Source of the DNA: Phycisphaerales bacterium
Lineage (GTDB): Bacteria > Planctomycetota > Phycisphaerae > Phycisphaerales > UBA5793
Length of the DNA: 64,000 bases
Reading direction: 5' to 3'
Assembly: GCA_020852515.1 (NCBI GenBank)
Contig: JADZAS010000004.1
Span: 91,851 to 155,850 of the forward strand
The notes beneath the pieces were generated by a model. The model saw only the letters and a list, made by a program, of their open reading frames with translations. It did not search any database and had not been told where the DNA came from. Shown here in pieces: positions 1 through 7,791 of this stretch. A program made the translations under genes and the position numbers. Positions within the stretch are counted from its first letter, which is position 1. Every line of letters begins with the position of its first letter.

Positions 1-191
1 TCCCATGAGCAACCCGTCATCAGAAGAAGCGCCGCCAACATCACGCTCCATCCACGCAGTGGGATTTCCGCCGGCGTGGCTGAATGATCAACAGGGCTTT
101 CCATCTTCTGCCCTCCCTCCGGCGGATCTCCGTGCTGCCACTGGGTGGGGTGACGCAGTTGCCTGGCCCGTATTCCCTGTTCTCACAATAG

Positions 192-1097
192 TCATGCATC
201 CGGCCCTTCGAGTTCCTCAATCGTCCTGGGCCAGTCGTCGCGGAGCAGGCGCGAGAGGGAGCGGTCGGCGAGGATCCTGCCGCCCGTCTGGCACCGGGCG
301 CAGTAGTTCATCTCGTTCTCGGCGTAGACGATGCGCTGCACGGGTGAGCCGCAGCGCGGGCACGGCTGGTTGAATCGGCCGTGAACGGCAAAGCCCTTGC
401 GAAACGCCGTGATCTGCCCCCGGCCGGGGAACACGCGGCCGGCGTCGAACTGGTCGCTCAGCCGCATCGACCACTTCTCCAGCGTAACCCGTGCAGCGTC
501 ATGCAGACCCGCGATCTGCTCATCCGTCATCTCGCCGGTGCGCACGAACGGCGAGAGCTGCGCTTCGTGGAGGATCTCATCCGAGTAGGCGTTGCCCACG
601 CCGTCGATGAGACGCGGGTCGGTCAGCGCGCGTTTGAGGGTGCGGTTCTCGCTGCGCAGGCGCTCGGCGAGATCGTCACGCGAACAGGTGAGCAGATCGA
701 GGCCGCCGCGATCGATGCGCTTCAGTTCATCGGCGCTGCCGACAGCGGTGAGCGTGGCGCGGTGTTTCGTACCCGCTTCGGTGAGGATGAGCGTGCCGTG
801 CTCGAAACGGAACGCGGCCAGTTCATTGCGCCTCTTGGGCCGCACGCGCTCATTCCTCCAAATCAGCCGGCCGGCGATCATGAGGTGGATGACCAGCGCC
901 ATCTCGTCAAAGTGGAGCACCATCCGCTTGCCCAGGCGCGACACGCCGGTGAGCACCCGCCCATCGAACGCATCGAGAGGCGGCTCGACCGACCGCAGCA
1001 GCGACGGGCCGCGCACGATGACATCCTCGAGCCGCTTGCCCACGGCGTGATGGCGCAGCGCGTCGAGGTAGACGAGAATGTCAGGCAGTTCGGGCAC
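192..1097 (-). CDS. mutM: Formamidopyrimidine-DNA glycosylase (Fpg/MutM family)
   Basis: Base-excision-repair glycosylase/AP lyase that removes oxidised purines from DNA. The start is a GTG at 1097, because that gives the family's obligatory N-terminus (PELPD), in which the proline is the catalytic nucleophile once the initiator is removed and the glutamate is the acid; an upstream ATG at 1127 would bury it. A lysine in GKRMVLHF matches the conserved loop lysine. The helix-two-turn-helix around DGVGNAYSDEIL and the C-terminal zinc finger (CPRC, 16 residues, CARC) are both present, so the protein looks full length (301 aa) and active. Nei-type enzymes share the fold, so substrate preference is uncertain. 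Confidence 0.9.
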   Translation of the reverse strand: MPELPDILVYLDALRHHAVGKRLEDVIVRGPSLLRSVEPPLDAFDGRVLTGVSRLGKRMVLHFDEMALVIHLMIAGRLIWRNERVRPKRRNELAAFRFEHGTLILTEAGTKHRATLTAVGSADELKRIDRGGLDLLTCSRDDLAERLRSENRTLKRALTDPRLIDGVGNAYSDEILHEAQLSPFVRTGEMTDEQIAGLHDAARVTLEKWSMRLSDQFDAGRVFPGRGQITAFRKGFAVHGRFNQPCPRCGSPVQRIVYAENEMNYCARCQTGGRILADRSLSRLLRDDWPRTIEELEGPDA

Positions 1098-1249
1098 GGG
1101 CTTGCATTCCGTGGGTGCCGTGGTCAAGCGACGCCTTGGGAGCGCGGGCCACGTGAGTGGAACATGAAGCGATCAAGTTGCGTGCCGCGCCGCTGCGCAC
1201 ATCTTCGTCGCCTTGTCGCATTTGCGGCAAAGCAGGCGCCGCCACTCCA

Positions 1250-2509
1250 TCAATCCGTCAGCGTCCCCACTTCGACGCCGGCGCGCTTCGCCGGCTTCTT
1301 CGCCTTCGGCTCGGCCTTCACCGATCCTTTGCCGAGCAGATTGAGCATGCGATTCAGCGCCACCAGCGCCCACTTGCGTGCCTCGGGGTGCACCTTGATC
1401 TGATTCACCACCTTGCCCTCGGCGAGATTGTCGAGCACCCAGAGCAGGTGCTGCTGGTCGATGCGGTACATCGTCGTGCAAAGGCACTGGCAGCCGCTGA
1501 GCATCTCCACGTGCACGCCGCGCTTCCTGGCCGCCTCGGCGACGCGATTGACCAGGTGCGTCTCGGTCGCCACCGCCCACCTGCTGCCCGGCTCAGCCGC
1601 GTCGATGATCTTGATGATGTACTCGGTCGATCCCGAAAGATCAGCCAGATCGACCACCTCCTGGCATACCTCGGGATGCACGAGCACGGTCACGCCGTTG
1701 TGCTTGCTGCGCATCTCCGCGACGTGCTCGGGGCGGTACAGCTTGTGCACGCTGCAGTGCCCCTTCCAGAGCAGCACAACCGCGTCGCGAATCTCCTGCG
1801 CGCTCAGGCCGCCGGATTCCTGCTTCGGGTCCCACAGCGCTGTCTGCGGCTTCTTGCCGGTCGCGGCGGCGTCGACTTCGGTGACAAACCCGGCCGCCTT
1901 GGCCGTGTTGCGACCGAGATGCTGATCGGGCAGAAAGAGAATCTTGACGACTTCGCCCTTTTTCAGCGGCTTGTCTCCGCCGGCCAGGGCCCACTCGAAC
2001 ACGCGGGCCGCGTTGCTGCTCGTGCACACCGCGCCGCCATGCTCACCCACGAAGGCCTTGATGGCGGCGCTGCTGTTCATGTAGGTGATGGGGATAACCC
2101 GCGTCGCCGGGCCGCGCGTCTCATCGAGCGCTTCGTGAATCTCCGTCCACGCCTGCACGGTCTGGTCGTAATCCGCCATGTCGGCCATCGAGCAGCCCGC
2201 CGAGAGGTCTGGCAGGATGACCACGACATCGTCGGGCGTGAGGATGTCCGCGCTTTCGGCCATGAAGTGCACGCCGCAAAAGACGACGTATTTCGCCCCC
2301 GCCTGGCGCACCTTCTCAGCGGCGAGTTGCGAGAGTTTGAACGAGTCGCCGGTGAAATCGGCATGCTGGATGACATCATCCTGCTGGTAGTGGTGCCCGA
2401 GGATGATGAGTTGTTCACCCAGCTCCGCCCGCCGCGCGCAGATCGCCTCGGCGAGTTGATCGTCGGAGAGGTCGAGGTATTTGAGCGGCAGGGCGGGTTG
2501 CCAGAGCAT
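1250..2509 (-). CDS. nadA: Quinolinate synthase NadA
   Basis: Condenses iminoaspartate with dihydroxyacetone phosphate to quinolinate in NAD synthesis, using an oxygen-sensitive [4Fe-4S] cluster. Family motifs are clear: LGHHYQ near residue 40, FCGVHFMAES with a cluster cysteine near 80, HPEVCQEV with a second cysteine, and a GCQCLC cluster near 342 supplying the third. A GTG start at 2521 is possible, but the ATG at 2509 has a GAGG Shine-Dalgarno at about 7 nt, so I chose it (419 aa). The C-terminal tail is rich in Lys and Ala and is not part of the usual fold. No nadB or nadC lies nearby, so the gene stands alone. Confidence 0.92.
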   Translation of the reverse strand: MLWQPALPLKYLDLSDDQLAEAICARRAELGEQLIILGHHYQQDDVIQHADFTGDSFKLSQLAAEKVRQAGAKYVVFCGVHFMAESADILTPDDVVVILPDLSAGCSMADMADYDQTVQAWTEIHEALDETRGPATRVIPITYMNSSAAIKAFVGEHGGAVCTSSNAARVFEWALAGGDKPLKKGEVVKILFLPDQHLGRNTAKAAGFVTEVDAAATGKKPQTALWDPKQESGGLSAQEIRDAVVLLWKGHCSVHKLYRPEHVAEMRSKHNGVTVLVHPEVCQEVVDLADLSGSTEYIIKIIDAAEPGSRWAVATETHLVNRVAEAARKRGVHVEMLSGCQCLCTTMYRIDQQHLLWVLDNLAEGKVVNQIKVHPEARKWALVALNRMLNLLGKGSVKAEPKAKKPAKRAGVEVGTLTD

Positions 2510-2767
2510 GGGGCGCCTCACTCGTCGGTTCGCGGCATGAATGATATGCGAACGGCCCTTTGCCTACAAAGCCGGCGGACCATCCGGAGTCCACCCCCTT
2601 CTGCCCACGTCGCAGGATCGCGCCACCAGATGGGCGGAAAGGCACGGACGGCCGGCCTGACCGACGCTTCACGCCTCGCACGCGTCTGATGCCGGCGTAA
2701 GCACATACCGCGGCGGCACTGCAAGGAATTCACGCTAGCGTCTTGAGTCCATGCAAAGGAGGCAGTC

Positions 2768-3169
2768 ATGCCTGTGTACGAGATTCACGGCGTCGAGGAA
2801 GAAGCCGGCGTCACCACCAGCGTACCCATCAAGGCGCGCAGCGAGGATGACGCGATCGAGGAGGCTCATCGCCAGGGGATTCTCGATGCGCACGTCGTCG
2901 GCCTGCACAACGAGCCCGCGACGCAGATCGACGAGCCGGTCGAGATGCAGGCCAACGAACTCATCGAGAAATCCGGACCGACGATCCAGCGCCGCGTTCT
3001 GGCGGGATGGGTCCTGCTGCTCTTCGCCCTGCCGGCCCTCGTGTCGTTGACCGCGTGGATCGGCGCGCAGATGGGGTTGGCGAACGGCATCATCATCGCC
3101 GCCGAGGTGATCGGTGCGATGGTCATCATCCTCATCGCGGTGCAGATGTTCAGGCGGTTTTGGAGTTGA
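2768..3169 (+). CDS. Small membrane protein of unknown function
   Basis: A 133-residue protein I do not recognise. The first 75 residues are acidic and soluble, starting with a beta-strand-like MPVYEIHGV segment and a DDAIEEA helix that resembles small fold domains in which a residue is modified per position. The last 55 residues form two hydrophobic helices (about 80-102 and 108-128) with a short loop. The start is well supported by a strong AAAGGAGG Shine-Dalgarno at 2755-2762. It is followed, after about 165 bp containing a short-period repeat, by another membrane protein on the same strand. Confidence 0.75.
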   Translation: MPVYEIHGVEEEAGVTTSVPIKARSEDDAIEEAHRQGILDAHVVGLHNEPATQIDEPVEMQANELIEKSGPTIQRRVLAGWVLLLFALPALVSLTAWIGAQMGLANGIIIAAEVIGAMVIILIAVQMFRRFWS

Positions 3170-3255
3170 AGCGAGTAAACAGGAGGCACTAAGGCACGCG
3201 CGGCGAAGCGCCGGGAGCGGCAAGTGGAGCGAGTCGAACAGCAAAGTGAATACCT

Positions 3256-3321
3256 CGGTGCCTCGACGCCTTGATGCCTCGATCCCATGATGTCTCGATG
3301 CCTTGATGCCTTGATGCCTTC
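3256..3321. repeat. Degenerate short tandem repeat (period about 10 bp)
   Basis: Between the two small membrane-protein genes runs a series of variants of GCCTTGAT/GCCTCGAT, ending in three nearly exact copies of TGATGCCT. The spacing is about ten bases with occasional drift. It has no start or Shine-Dalgarno that would make it coding. It looks like replication slippage in a minisatellite; it ends only 10-15 bp before the next start codon and could affect that leader. Confidence 0.55.
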
Positions 3322-3333
3322 CCGGAGCCCCCC

Positions 3334-3783
3334 ATGTCACACGCCATTCCCGCTCGTTCCGTTCACATCGATTCCGCCAGCACGATTCGCGACCCGGCGG
3401 CGCACGCCTACTGGATTCTGCGCGTTGGCTTTGCGATTCTGCCGATCGTCGCCGGCGCGGACAAGTTCATGCACGTGCTCACCGACTGGGAGCAATACCT
3501 CGCGCCGTGGATCGCCGACCTCTTCGGCGGCGCTACGCACAACATCATGCTCGCCGTCGGCGTGGTCGAGATCATCGCAGGCATCGGCGTGGCGTTCGCG
3601 CCGCGCTTCTTCGCCTACATCGTGGCGGCGTGGCTGCTGGGCATCATCATCAATCTCGTGAGCATGCAGGCGTACTACGACATCGCCCTGCGCGACACGG
3701 GGCTGATGCTCGGCGCGCTGGCCCTGGGCCAGTTGAGCCACTGGTACGCCCACCTCCGCCCGCGCGCTCCAGCAGTGGCGTGA
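3334..3783 (+). CDS. DoxX-like small integral membrane protein
   Basis: A 149-residue protein with four predicted membrane helices (about residues 28-45, 66-86, 89-110 and 122-140) and a short N-terminal cytoplasmic tail. The layout and the sequence of the first helix (GFAILPIVAGADKFMHVL) resemble DoxX-like membrane proteins, whose function is mostly unknown and which are sometimes linked to redox stress. GGAG sits 6 nt before the ATG. No partner gene nearby clarifies the role. The DoxX assignment is an inference from topology and one motif. Confidence 0.65.
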   Translation: MSHAIPARSVHIDSASTIRDPAAHAYWILRVGFAILPIVAGADKFMHVLTDWEQYLAPWIADLFGGATHNIMLAVGVVEIIAGIGVAFAPRFFAYIVAAWLLGIIINLVSMQAYYDIALRDTGLMLGALALGQLSHWYAHLRPRAPAVA

Positions 3784-3865
3784 GGGCAGCGTGCCCCGCT
3801 GGCCATCAGAGTACTCAATCATGCCTTGCACGGTCGCGCGGCAGCCGCTCGCCCCGTTACCCGGC

Positions 3866-5350
3866 TCACTCGATGACCTGCTCGATCACATTGCTGGCGC
3901 GCTGGTATTCGGCGGCTTGCAGCCAGGCCCGCCTGCCACTGGCGCCTGAAGGAATGCGCGTTTGAAGCAGCGCGTAACCGGACTGATCTGCGGTCCTGAC
4001 CCCGGCCAGGAGTGGACGGGAGAGATCAATCGTCACGTCCAACTGCGGGATGTACGTCGAACCGCTGCCGCGCAGACTGTAGATGAACGCAACCCTTCCG
4101 CCGGGCGATGCGCCGGACACTTCCAGATCGGCGATGGCTCCCGCCACCCACCGCGACGACGAGAGGCGAAAGGCGCCCGCGCCGCCCAATCTTTCCGCGA
4201 GGGTAAAACTCGTCGTCCCATCGGGCAGCGTCCAGAACCCGACACACCAGAGATCGCACTCGCCGACGATGTCGATGCCGCCGCTGCGAATGACATAACT
4301 CGCGCCCGGCACCTCGGCGGGCACTTCCGTCCAGGTGCTTCCATCCCAGTGCCAGTAGCCGTACCAGCCCGACACCCAGACGTCATCGGGACCGACAGCG
4401 GCGATCGAGCCGCCGGAGTTGGGCGGCGGCTGCCTGAGGCTCCACTGAGAGCCGTTCCAGTGCTTCAGCACCACCGCGCCGTCTCCGCCGCCCAGGGCCC
4501 AGACGTCATTGGGGCCGGAAGCGGCAATGTCATCCAGGCCGCTGCTGCCCATGTGTTCGACCGGGCTGTCAACGTGCGACCAGCTTTGCCCGTCCCAGTG
4601 GTAGGTCACGCCGAGGAATGGCCCCGCGACGTTGCGGTAGTCGCCGACGGCCCAGACATCGTCAGATGCGATCGCGACGACGTCAGTCAGTTCGTGATGC
4701 CGGTTAGCGACGAGAGGAACTTCGATATCGGTCCAGTCCGAGCCGTCCCAGTGCGCTGCGAGGGGAACGGAAGTTGCGCTCGCATCGCCATACCCGGCGG
4801 CCAGGCCCACGGCCCAGATGTCATCGGCGGTCACCGCATCCACTTCGTAGAGGAATCCGCCGCGCGGCCCGAAGGGATACACCGTCTGGGGGCGCAATGT
4901 GACCGTATCGACATAGTTCCATGAGTTGCCGCGCCAGCGCAGGACGAGCGGGAGGTTATTCGTGGGATAGGGCGTGGTGAGGTACCCGACGACCCAGACA
5001 TCACCGTTGGGAGCCGCATCGACGCCGGTGGTCTGCGGGGAGGTTCCAAGATGAGAAGTATCGGGCAAATCGACCAGGCTCCAGGCCGCACCGTTCCAGC
5101 GCACGGCCAGAGGCCCGTAGCCGACCGGATCATTGCGCCAGATTCCAACCGCCCACGCGTCGTCGGGCGAGAGCGCGGACACTCCCGTGAGACGAGTGAC
5201 GCTGTTGCCGACATCGGGCGTGGGAACAAGTTCCCACGAACCGCAGGGCGGAGCGGCGTGCGATGCGGCCGCCATCAGTGAAGCGAACAGAATGGGATTC
5301 GCCAGGACTCCGACAAACCGGCGATGCGATGTGCGCATTCGAGTCAGCAT
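3866..5350 (-). CDS. Secreted seven-motif beta-propeller protein
   Basis: A 494-residue exported protein. Residues 1-32 are a signal peptide (basic start, hydrophobic stretch, ASHAA cleavage region). The body holds seven repeats of a D-D/V-W-A/V-V-G motif (DDAWAVG, GDVWVVG, DDIWAVG, DDVWAVG, NDVWALG, DDVWVSG, CDLWCVG), six of them followed by W-D/N/R-G-x-x-W. Seven units of about 50 residues fit a seven-bladed propeller. The last ~110 residues are a separate beta-rich domain. AGGGGAGT precedes the ATG by 6 nt. No catalytic residues are recognisable; a binding role at the cell surface is a guess. Confidence 0.75.
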   Translation of the reverse strand: MLTRMRTSHRRFVGVLANPILFASLMAAASHAAPPCGSWELVPTPDVGNSVTRLTGVSALSPDDAWAVGIWRNDPVGYGPLAVRWNGAAWSLVDLPDTSHLGTSPQTTGVDAAPNGDVWVVGYLTTPYPTNNLPLVLRWRGNSWNYVDTVTLRPQTVYPFGPRGGFLYEVDAVTADDIWAVGLAAGYGDASATSVPLAAHWDGSDWTDIEVPLVANRHHELTDVVAIASDDVWAVGDYRNVAGPFLGVTYHWDGQSWSHVDSPVEHMGSSGLDDIAASGPNDVWALGGGDGAVVLKHWNGSQWSLRQPPPNSGGSIAAVGPDDVWVSGWYGYWHWDGSTWTEVPAEVPGASYVIRSGGIDIVGECDLWCVGFWTLPDGTTSFTLAERLGGAGAFRLSSSRWVAGAIADLEVSGASPGGRVAFIYSLRGSGSTYIPQLDVTIDLSRPLLAGVRTADQSGYALLQTRIPSGASGRRAWLQAAEYQRASNVIEQVIE

Positions 5351-5704
5351 CTGAAACTCCCCTGAGGTGGCCGCCGAGCGACCGGCGGCAAACGGACCGC
5401 CATCGCGGCGGCTTGGGATGCAAGTTCATTGCGCGACGCCCGGGCGATCGACCCGGCCATGTCGACACGGCTCGCATTCGGTTGATCGTACGGTGTCGAT
5501 GCGCCGCGCCAACGGAACGGCACTGCCCACTGGCACAATCAGGGTGCTTTCCTGTACGATCGTCACCCGCCAGCGGCCGCGCGCGCCGGCAGTCGTGTGA
5601 GCCTCGGAATCAACGAAACCAAGGTCGGGCTCACGCAGAGGCGCAGAGATCGCGGAGTTTTCGACGCGAACAAGAATTGCAATGGCTCGCCGGAACCAGG
5701 CCAT
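5351..5704. other. Intergenic region without a convincing gene
   Basis: About 350 bp between two leftward genes. Reading frames here lack ribosome sites and protein-like composition. The only notable element is one copy of a CACGCAGAG-type short repeat at 5632-5657. Confidence 0.5.
5632..5657 (+). repeat. CACGCAGAG-type interspersed repeat, copy 1
   Basis: Reads CACGCAGAGGCGCAGAGATC and continues CGCGGAG. A direct copy with three substitutions in its first part lies at 6510-6535, and an inverted copy at 6557-6584, so copies flank the gene between them. Short elements of this wording occur between genes in many bacterial genomes; function unknown. Confidence 0.6.
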
Positions 5705-6466
5705 TCACGCCGCCATGCGCATTCCCACCCGACGCTGATTTTCACCCGACGCCCGCGACGCCGACTCCCCGCCCCCCGCGCCCACGATCGTCATTGAGCG
5801 CGGCAGCGAAAACGGCCCCGCCAGACCCCTCGCCGTCACCCACCGCCCAAAGTACGTCGCCGTCTTGCCCGCATCGGCCGTGTGGAACTGCACACGAATC
5901 GGCTGCCGCGTGTACGCCCCTTCGAGCCGCGCCTCGGATGGATCATTGGGCGTCGCCCGGCCATACTCGGTGATGGCCACGAACAACTGCAGCTGCGCCA
6001 CGCCGTACGGCTTGCGCAGCGCCGTCGGCGTGTTCTCATCGGCGTACCGGATAAGGTGCCGACCCGCCGCCGCCGAAACCAGCATCATCAGCGGGCACGA
6101 CCTCGGCGGTCCGATCGGCGACCGCGTCAGGTCATCCACATGCAGCCCCAGCGCCATCTTCTCCGCGTTGCTCAGCGACCAATTGGATTTGATCAGACCT
6201 GCATAGTCTCGATACACCCGCTCCGCCCAGGCGCGTGCTTCATCTTTCGCCGCCACAATCGCACTCGTCCGCGTTTCGTTCGACTGCGCCAGAACATACG
6301 CCTGCGCAAACATCGCCGCGCGGGAGGAGATGAATGCCGCATCCTCCGCATCCAGACCGTACCGCGCCGGATCGGCCGCGATCAACGCCGCGAAGTTCGA
6401 GCCCCAATCACGAAACGCCACGTCCGCCCTCGGAATGTACGGCCCGGTCTGAATCGGCGGCGCCAT
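5705..6466 (-). CDS. Hypothetical protein, lineage-specific family (copy 1 of 2)
   Basis: A 253-residue soluble protein I cannot name. It is clearly related to the protein at 49415-50131: both begin with an IP(R/D).D segment, share DPARY.L.AEDA near residue 30-45, a K-D/E-x-A-R-x-x-A-E-R helix, RKP/AKPRGA, PIRVQF/PMRVQF, and a Y(F/W)GRW motif before a GP.S segment. The Shine-Dalgarno GGGGGA lies 6 nt before the ATG. There is no signal peptide or membrane helix. A YWGRW-type beta motif near the end could suggest a carbohydrate- or surface-related role, but that is speculation. Flanked by short repeats. Confidence 0.7.
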   Translation of the reverse strand: MAPPIQTGPYIPRADVAFRDWGSNFAALIAADPARYGLDAEDAAFISSRAAMFAQAYVLAQSNETRTSAIVAAKDEARAWAERVYRDYAGLIKSNWSLSNAEKMALGLHVDDLTRSPIGPPRSCPLMMLVSAAAGRHLIRYADENTPTALRKPYGVAQLQLFVAITEYGRATPNDPSEARLEGAYTRQPIRVQFHTADAGKTATYFGRWVTARGLAGPFSLPRSMTIVGAGGGESASRASGENQRRVGMRMAA

Positions 6467-6509
6467 GGCTCATCCCCCTGTGAAATCCAATCAGGCAAAC
6501 GCATGGTTC

Positions 6510-6584
6510 CACGCAGAAACCCAGAGATCGCAGAGCGGAATCGTCTTCACCAAGGCCTCTCTGCGGACTCGGCGCCTCTGCGTG
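6510..6584. repeat. CACGCAGAG-type repeats, copies 2 and 3 (inverted pair)
   Basis: A copy at 6510-6535 reads CACGCAGAAACCCAGAGATC and continues GCAGAG; the inverted copy at 6557-6584 ends GGCGCCTCTGCGTG. The two arms could pair into an imperfect long hairpin with a ~20-nt loop. They lie just upstream of the leftward gene at 5705-6466. Confidence 0.6.
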
Positions 6585-6689
6585 ACAAATCCTCTCGGAC
6601 CTGCCAAGCGCTCCATCGGCGATTTCATGCGGCGAATTGAGTTCGACAAGCGAAGCAACCATCGAATCGACCAGACCGCTGTCCCGTTT

Positions 6690-6714
6690 GCGCGAACGGA
6701 TGACCCGTTCGCGC
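6690..6714. repeat. Perfect 10-bp inverted repeat
   Basis: GCGCGAACGG, a 5-base loop (ATGAC), then CCGTTCGCGC. No T-tract follows on either strand, so it is not a typical terminator. It could be an operator or a cruciform-forming repeat upstream of the leftward gene. Confidence 0.55.
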
Positions 6715-7050
6715 AGACGCAGGCCCCGGCAGCGCGACCCGCGCGCGCGTCTGACCAGCCCGTCCCCCCGTCCCGCCTTCCCGCCCGCCCGTCTCCCGGG
6801 CCGAATCTCCCGTCACCCGATCCGCAAGCCCGGTCTCCCCAACCCGATCCCCGCACCGCGCGAAGCAACAGATGCAACCCGACACCCGCGGATGCGCCCC
6901 CACCACGCGAGGCGCGGGCCGCAAAGCAGCCGGCGCAGAACCGATGGCGGGTCCATCGTGTCCCGGCAGACAGAACACGCACCGCGCGGCGGTTGGGCGG
7001 GTTTTGGATGCGGAGTGATTGAAACAGCCCGGACGGAAAGAGACCGACCA

Positions 7051-7087
7051 GTCCCGATTACTTCCTCCAGTCCCGATTACTTCCTCT
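7051..7087 (+). repeat. Tandem GTCCCGATTACTTCCTC repeat (left pair)
   Basis: Two units of GTCCCGATTACTTCCTCY with a 19-bp period. A closely related pair (GTCCCAATTTCTTCCTCT, 18-bp period) lies at 7725-7760. The two pairs bracket the small zinc-finger gene module. Confidence 0.75.
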
Positions 7088-7323
7088 GGCGTGAGGCAAG
7101 TAGGAGTCAGCGCAGCACGAGATGGATTTACAGAATGATCGCCGCTTCAATCGATCGGGTAACTGGATCGTCGACTGGGGATGCCGCGCCAAAGTCGTGG
7201 CCAGTCTTGGTGCCATCGGGTTTCACCTGTGGACCGGTGTTGAGGTCAAGGCCGCGTCTGTAAACTCCGTCTCCCCTTGGGAGTCGGCGGGGGTGAGGGC
7301 CGATCTTCCTTGGAGAGCCAATC

Positions 7324-7404
7324 ATGCCGACGAGTGGGCGAACGGCGAGGAACAAGACACCAATCGAAGCCGGACACGAGCTGGTATTGTGGGAGTTCCA
7401 GTGA
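7324..7404 (+). CDS. Short ORF (26 codons) upstream of zinc-finger gene
   Basis: A 26-residue reading frame with its own Shine-Dalgarno (GGAGAG, 8 nt before the ATG). Its TGA stop overlaps the GTG start of the next gene by GTGA, so ribosomes finishing it could start the zinc-finger protein. It begins MPTSGRTARNK and is basic, then ends in a hydrophobic HELVLWEF stretch. It may be a leader peptide for coupling, or the true N-terminus of one protein if a frameshift separates the two frames. I do not recognise it. Confidence 0.45.
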   Translation: MPTSGRTARNKTPIEAGHELVLWEFQ

Positions 7405-7676
7405 GGCGTAAGGGCCCGACTGTTTGTCGACATTGCAAAGGTGGCCTCGGCAGTCCCGAGTGCCTCTATTGCCACGGAACCGGATTGGAGCACTCTGGGC
7501 CGTGGCACCCTCAAGGTGCGAGTGGACGGCCCAGCGGCTTGTCTGTTGAGCCACGACCACTACTGCAACCTCGCTCTCGTATATGCTGGTGCCATCTCTG
7601 CGGCTGTGTCCTCAAAGACACGAGACGGTTACGGAGACATCTCAAGGGCTGCCGTCGGAGGCAACGGCCACGCTGA
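7401..7676 (+). CDS. Small zinc-finger/zinc-ribbon protein
   Basis: A 91-residue basic protein starting with GTG at 7401, in frame with a longer open frame but with a start supported by the GTGA overlap with the preceding short ORF. It carries a CRHCKGG...CLYCHGTG segment (residues 9-26), like one repeat pair of the DnaJ zinc-binding region, and near the end CHLCGCVLKDTRRLRRHLKGC, split here as CHLCG plus RRHLKGC, which fits a C2-HC zinc finger. Both clusters would bind one zinc each. DNA or RNA binding is plausible from the basic C-terminus. It sits between two pairs of short tandem repeats and before an Mrr-type nuclease. Confidence 0.6.
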   Translation: MRRKGPTVCRHCKGGLGSPECLYCHGTGLEHSGPWHPQGASGRPSGLSVEPRPLLQPRSRICWCHLCGCVLKDTRRLRRHLKGCRRRQRPR

Positions 7677-7724
7677 TCCACCAGAATTGCAAGTTTCGAT
7701 TCTCGTGAGGAGGGAACCGTACCA

Positions 7725-7760
7725 GTCCCAATTTCTTCCTCTGTCCCAATTTCTTCCTCT
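7725..7760 (+). repeat. Tandem GTCCCAATTTCTTCCTCT repeat (right pair)
   Basis: Two exact 18-bp units. Compared with the left pair at 7051-7087 the units differ at two positions (CGATTA versus CAATTT). It lies 30 bp before the start of the Mrr-type nuclease gene. Confidence 0.75.
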
Positions 7761-7791
7761 CTCGACAGAGTCGGTCTAGGAGAATCAGGAG

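Larger units (their letters stand above)
6467..7323. other. Long intergenic region with repeats and C-rich tract
   Basis: About 850 bp without a supported gene. It holds CACGCAGAG-type repeats (6510-6584), a perfect 10-bp hairpin (6690-6714), a strongly C-rich plus strand from about 6735 to 6900, and two tandem GTCCCGATTACTTCCTC units (7051-7087). Open frames crossing it are Pro/Arg-rich by-products of the base composition. Confidence 0.6.

Noticed and set aside
1157..2689. A 510-codon open frame on the plus strand across nadA
   Set aside because: Antisense to nadA, with His/Arg/Ala-rich composition and no recognisable motif; nadA itself is unambiguous.
6637..7263. A 208-codon frame in the C-rich region
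   Set aside because: Pro/Arg/Ser-rich translation of C-rich DNA without a ribosome site; it also runs through the tandem GTCCC repeats.
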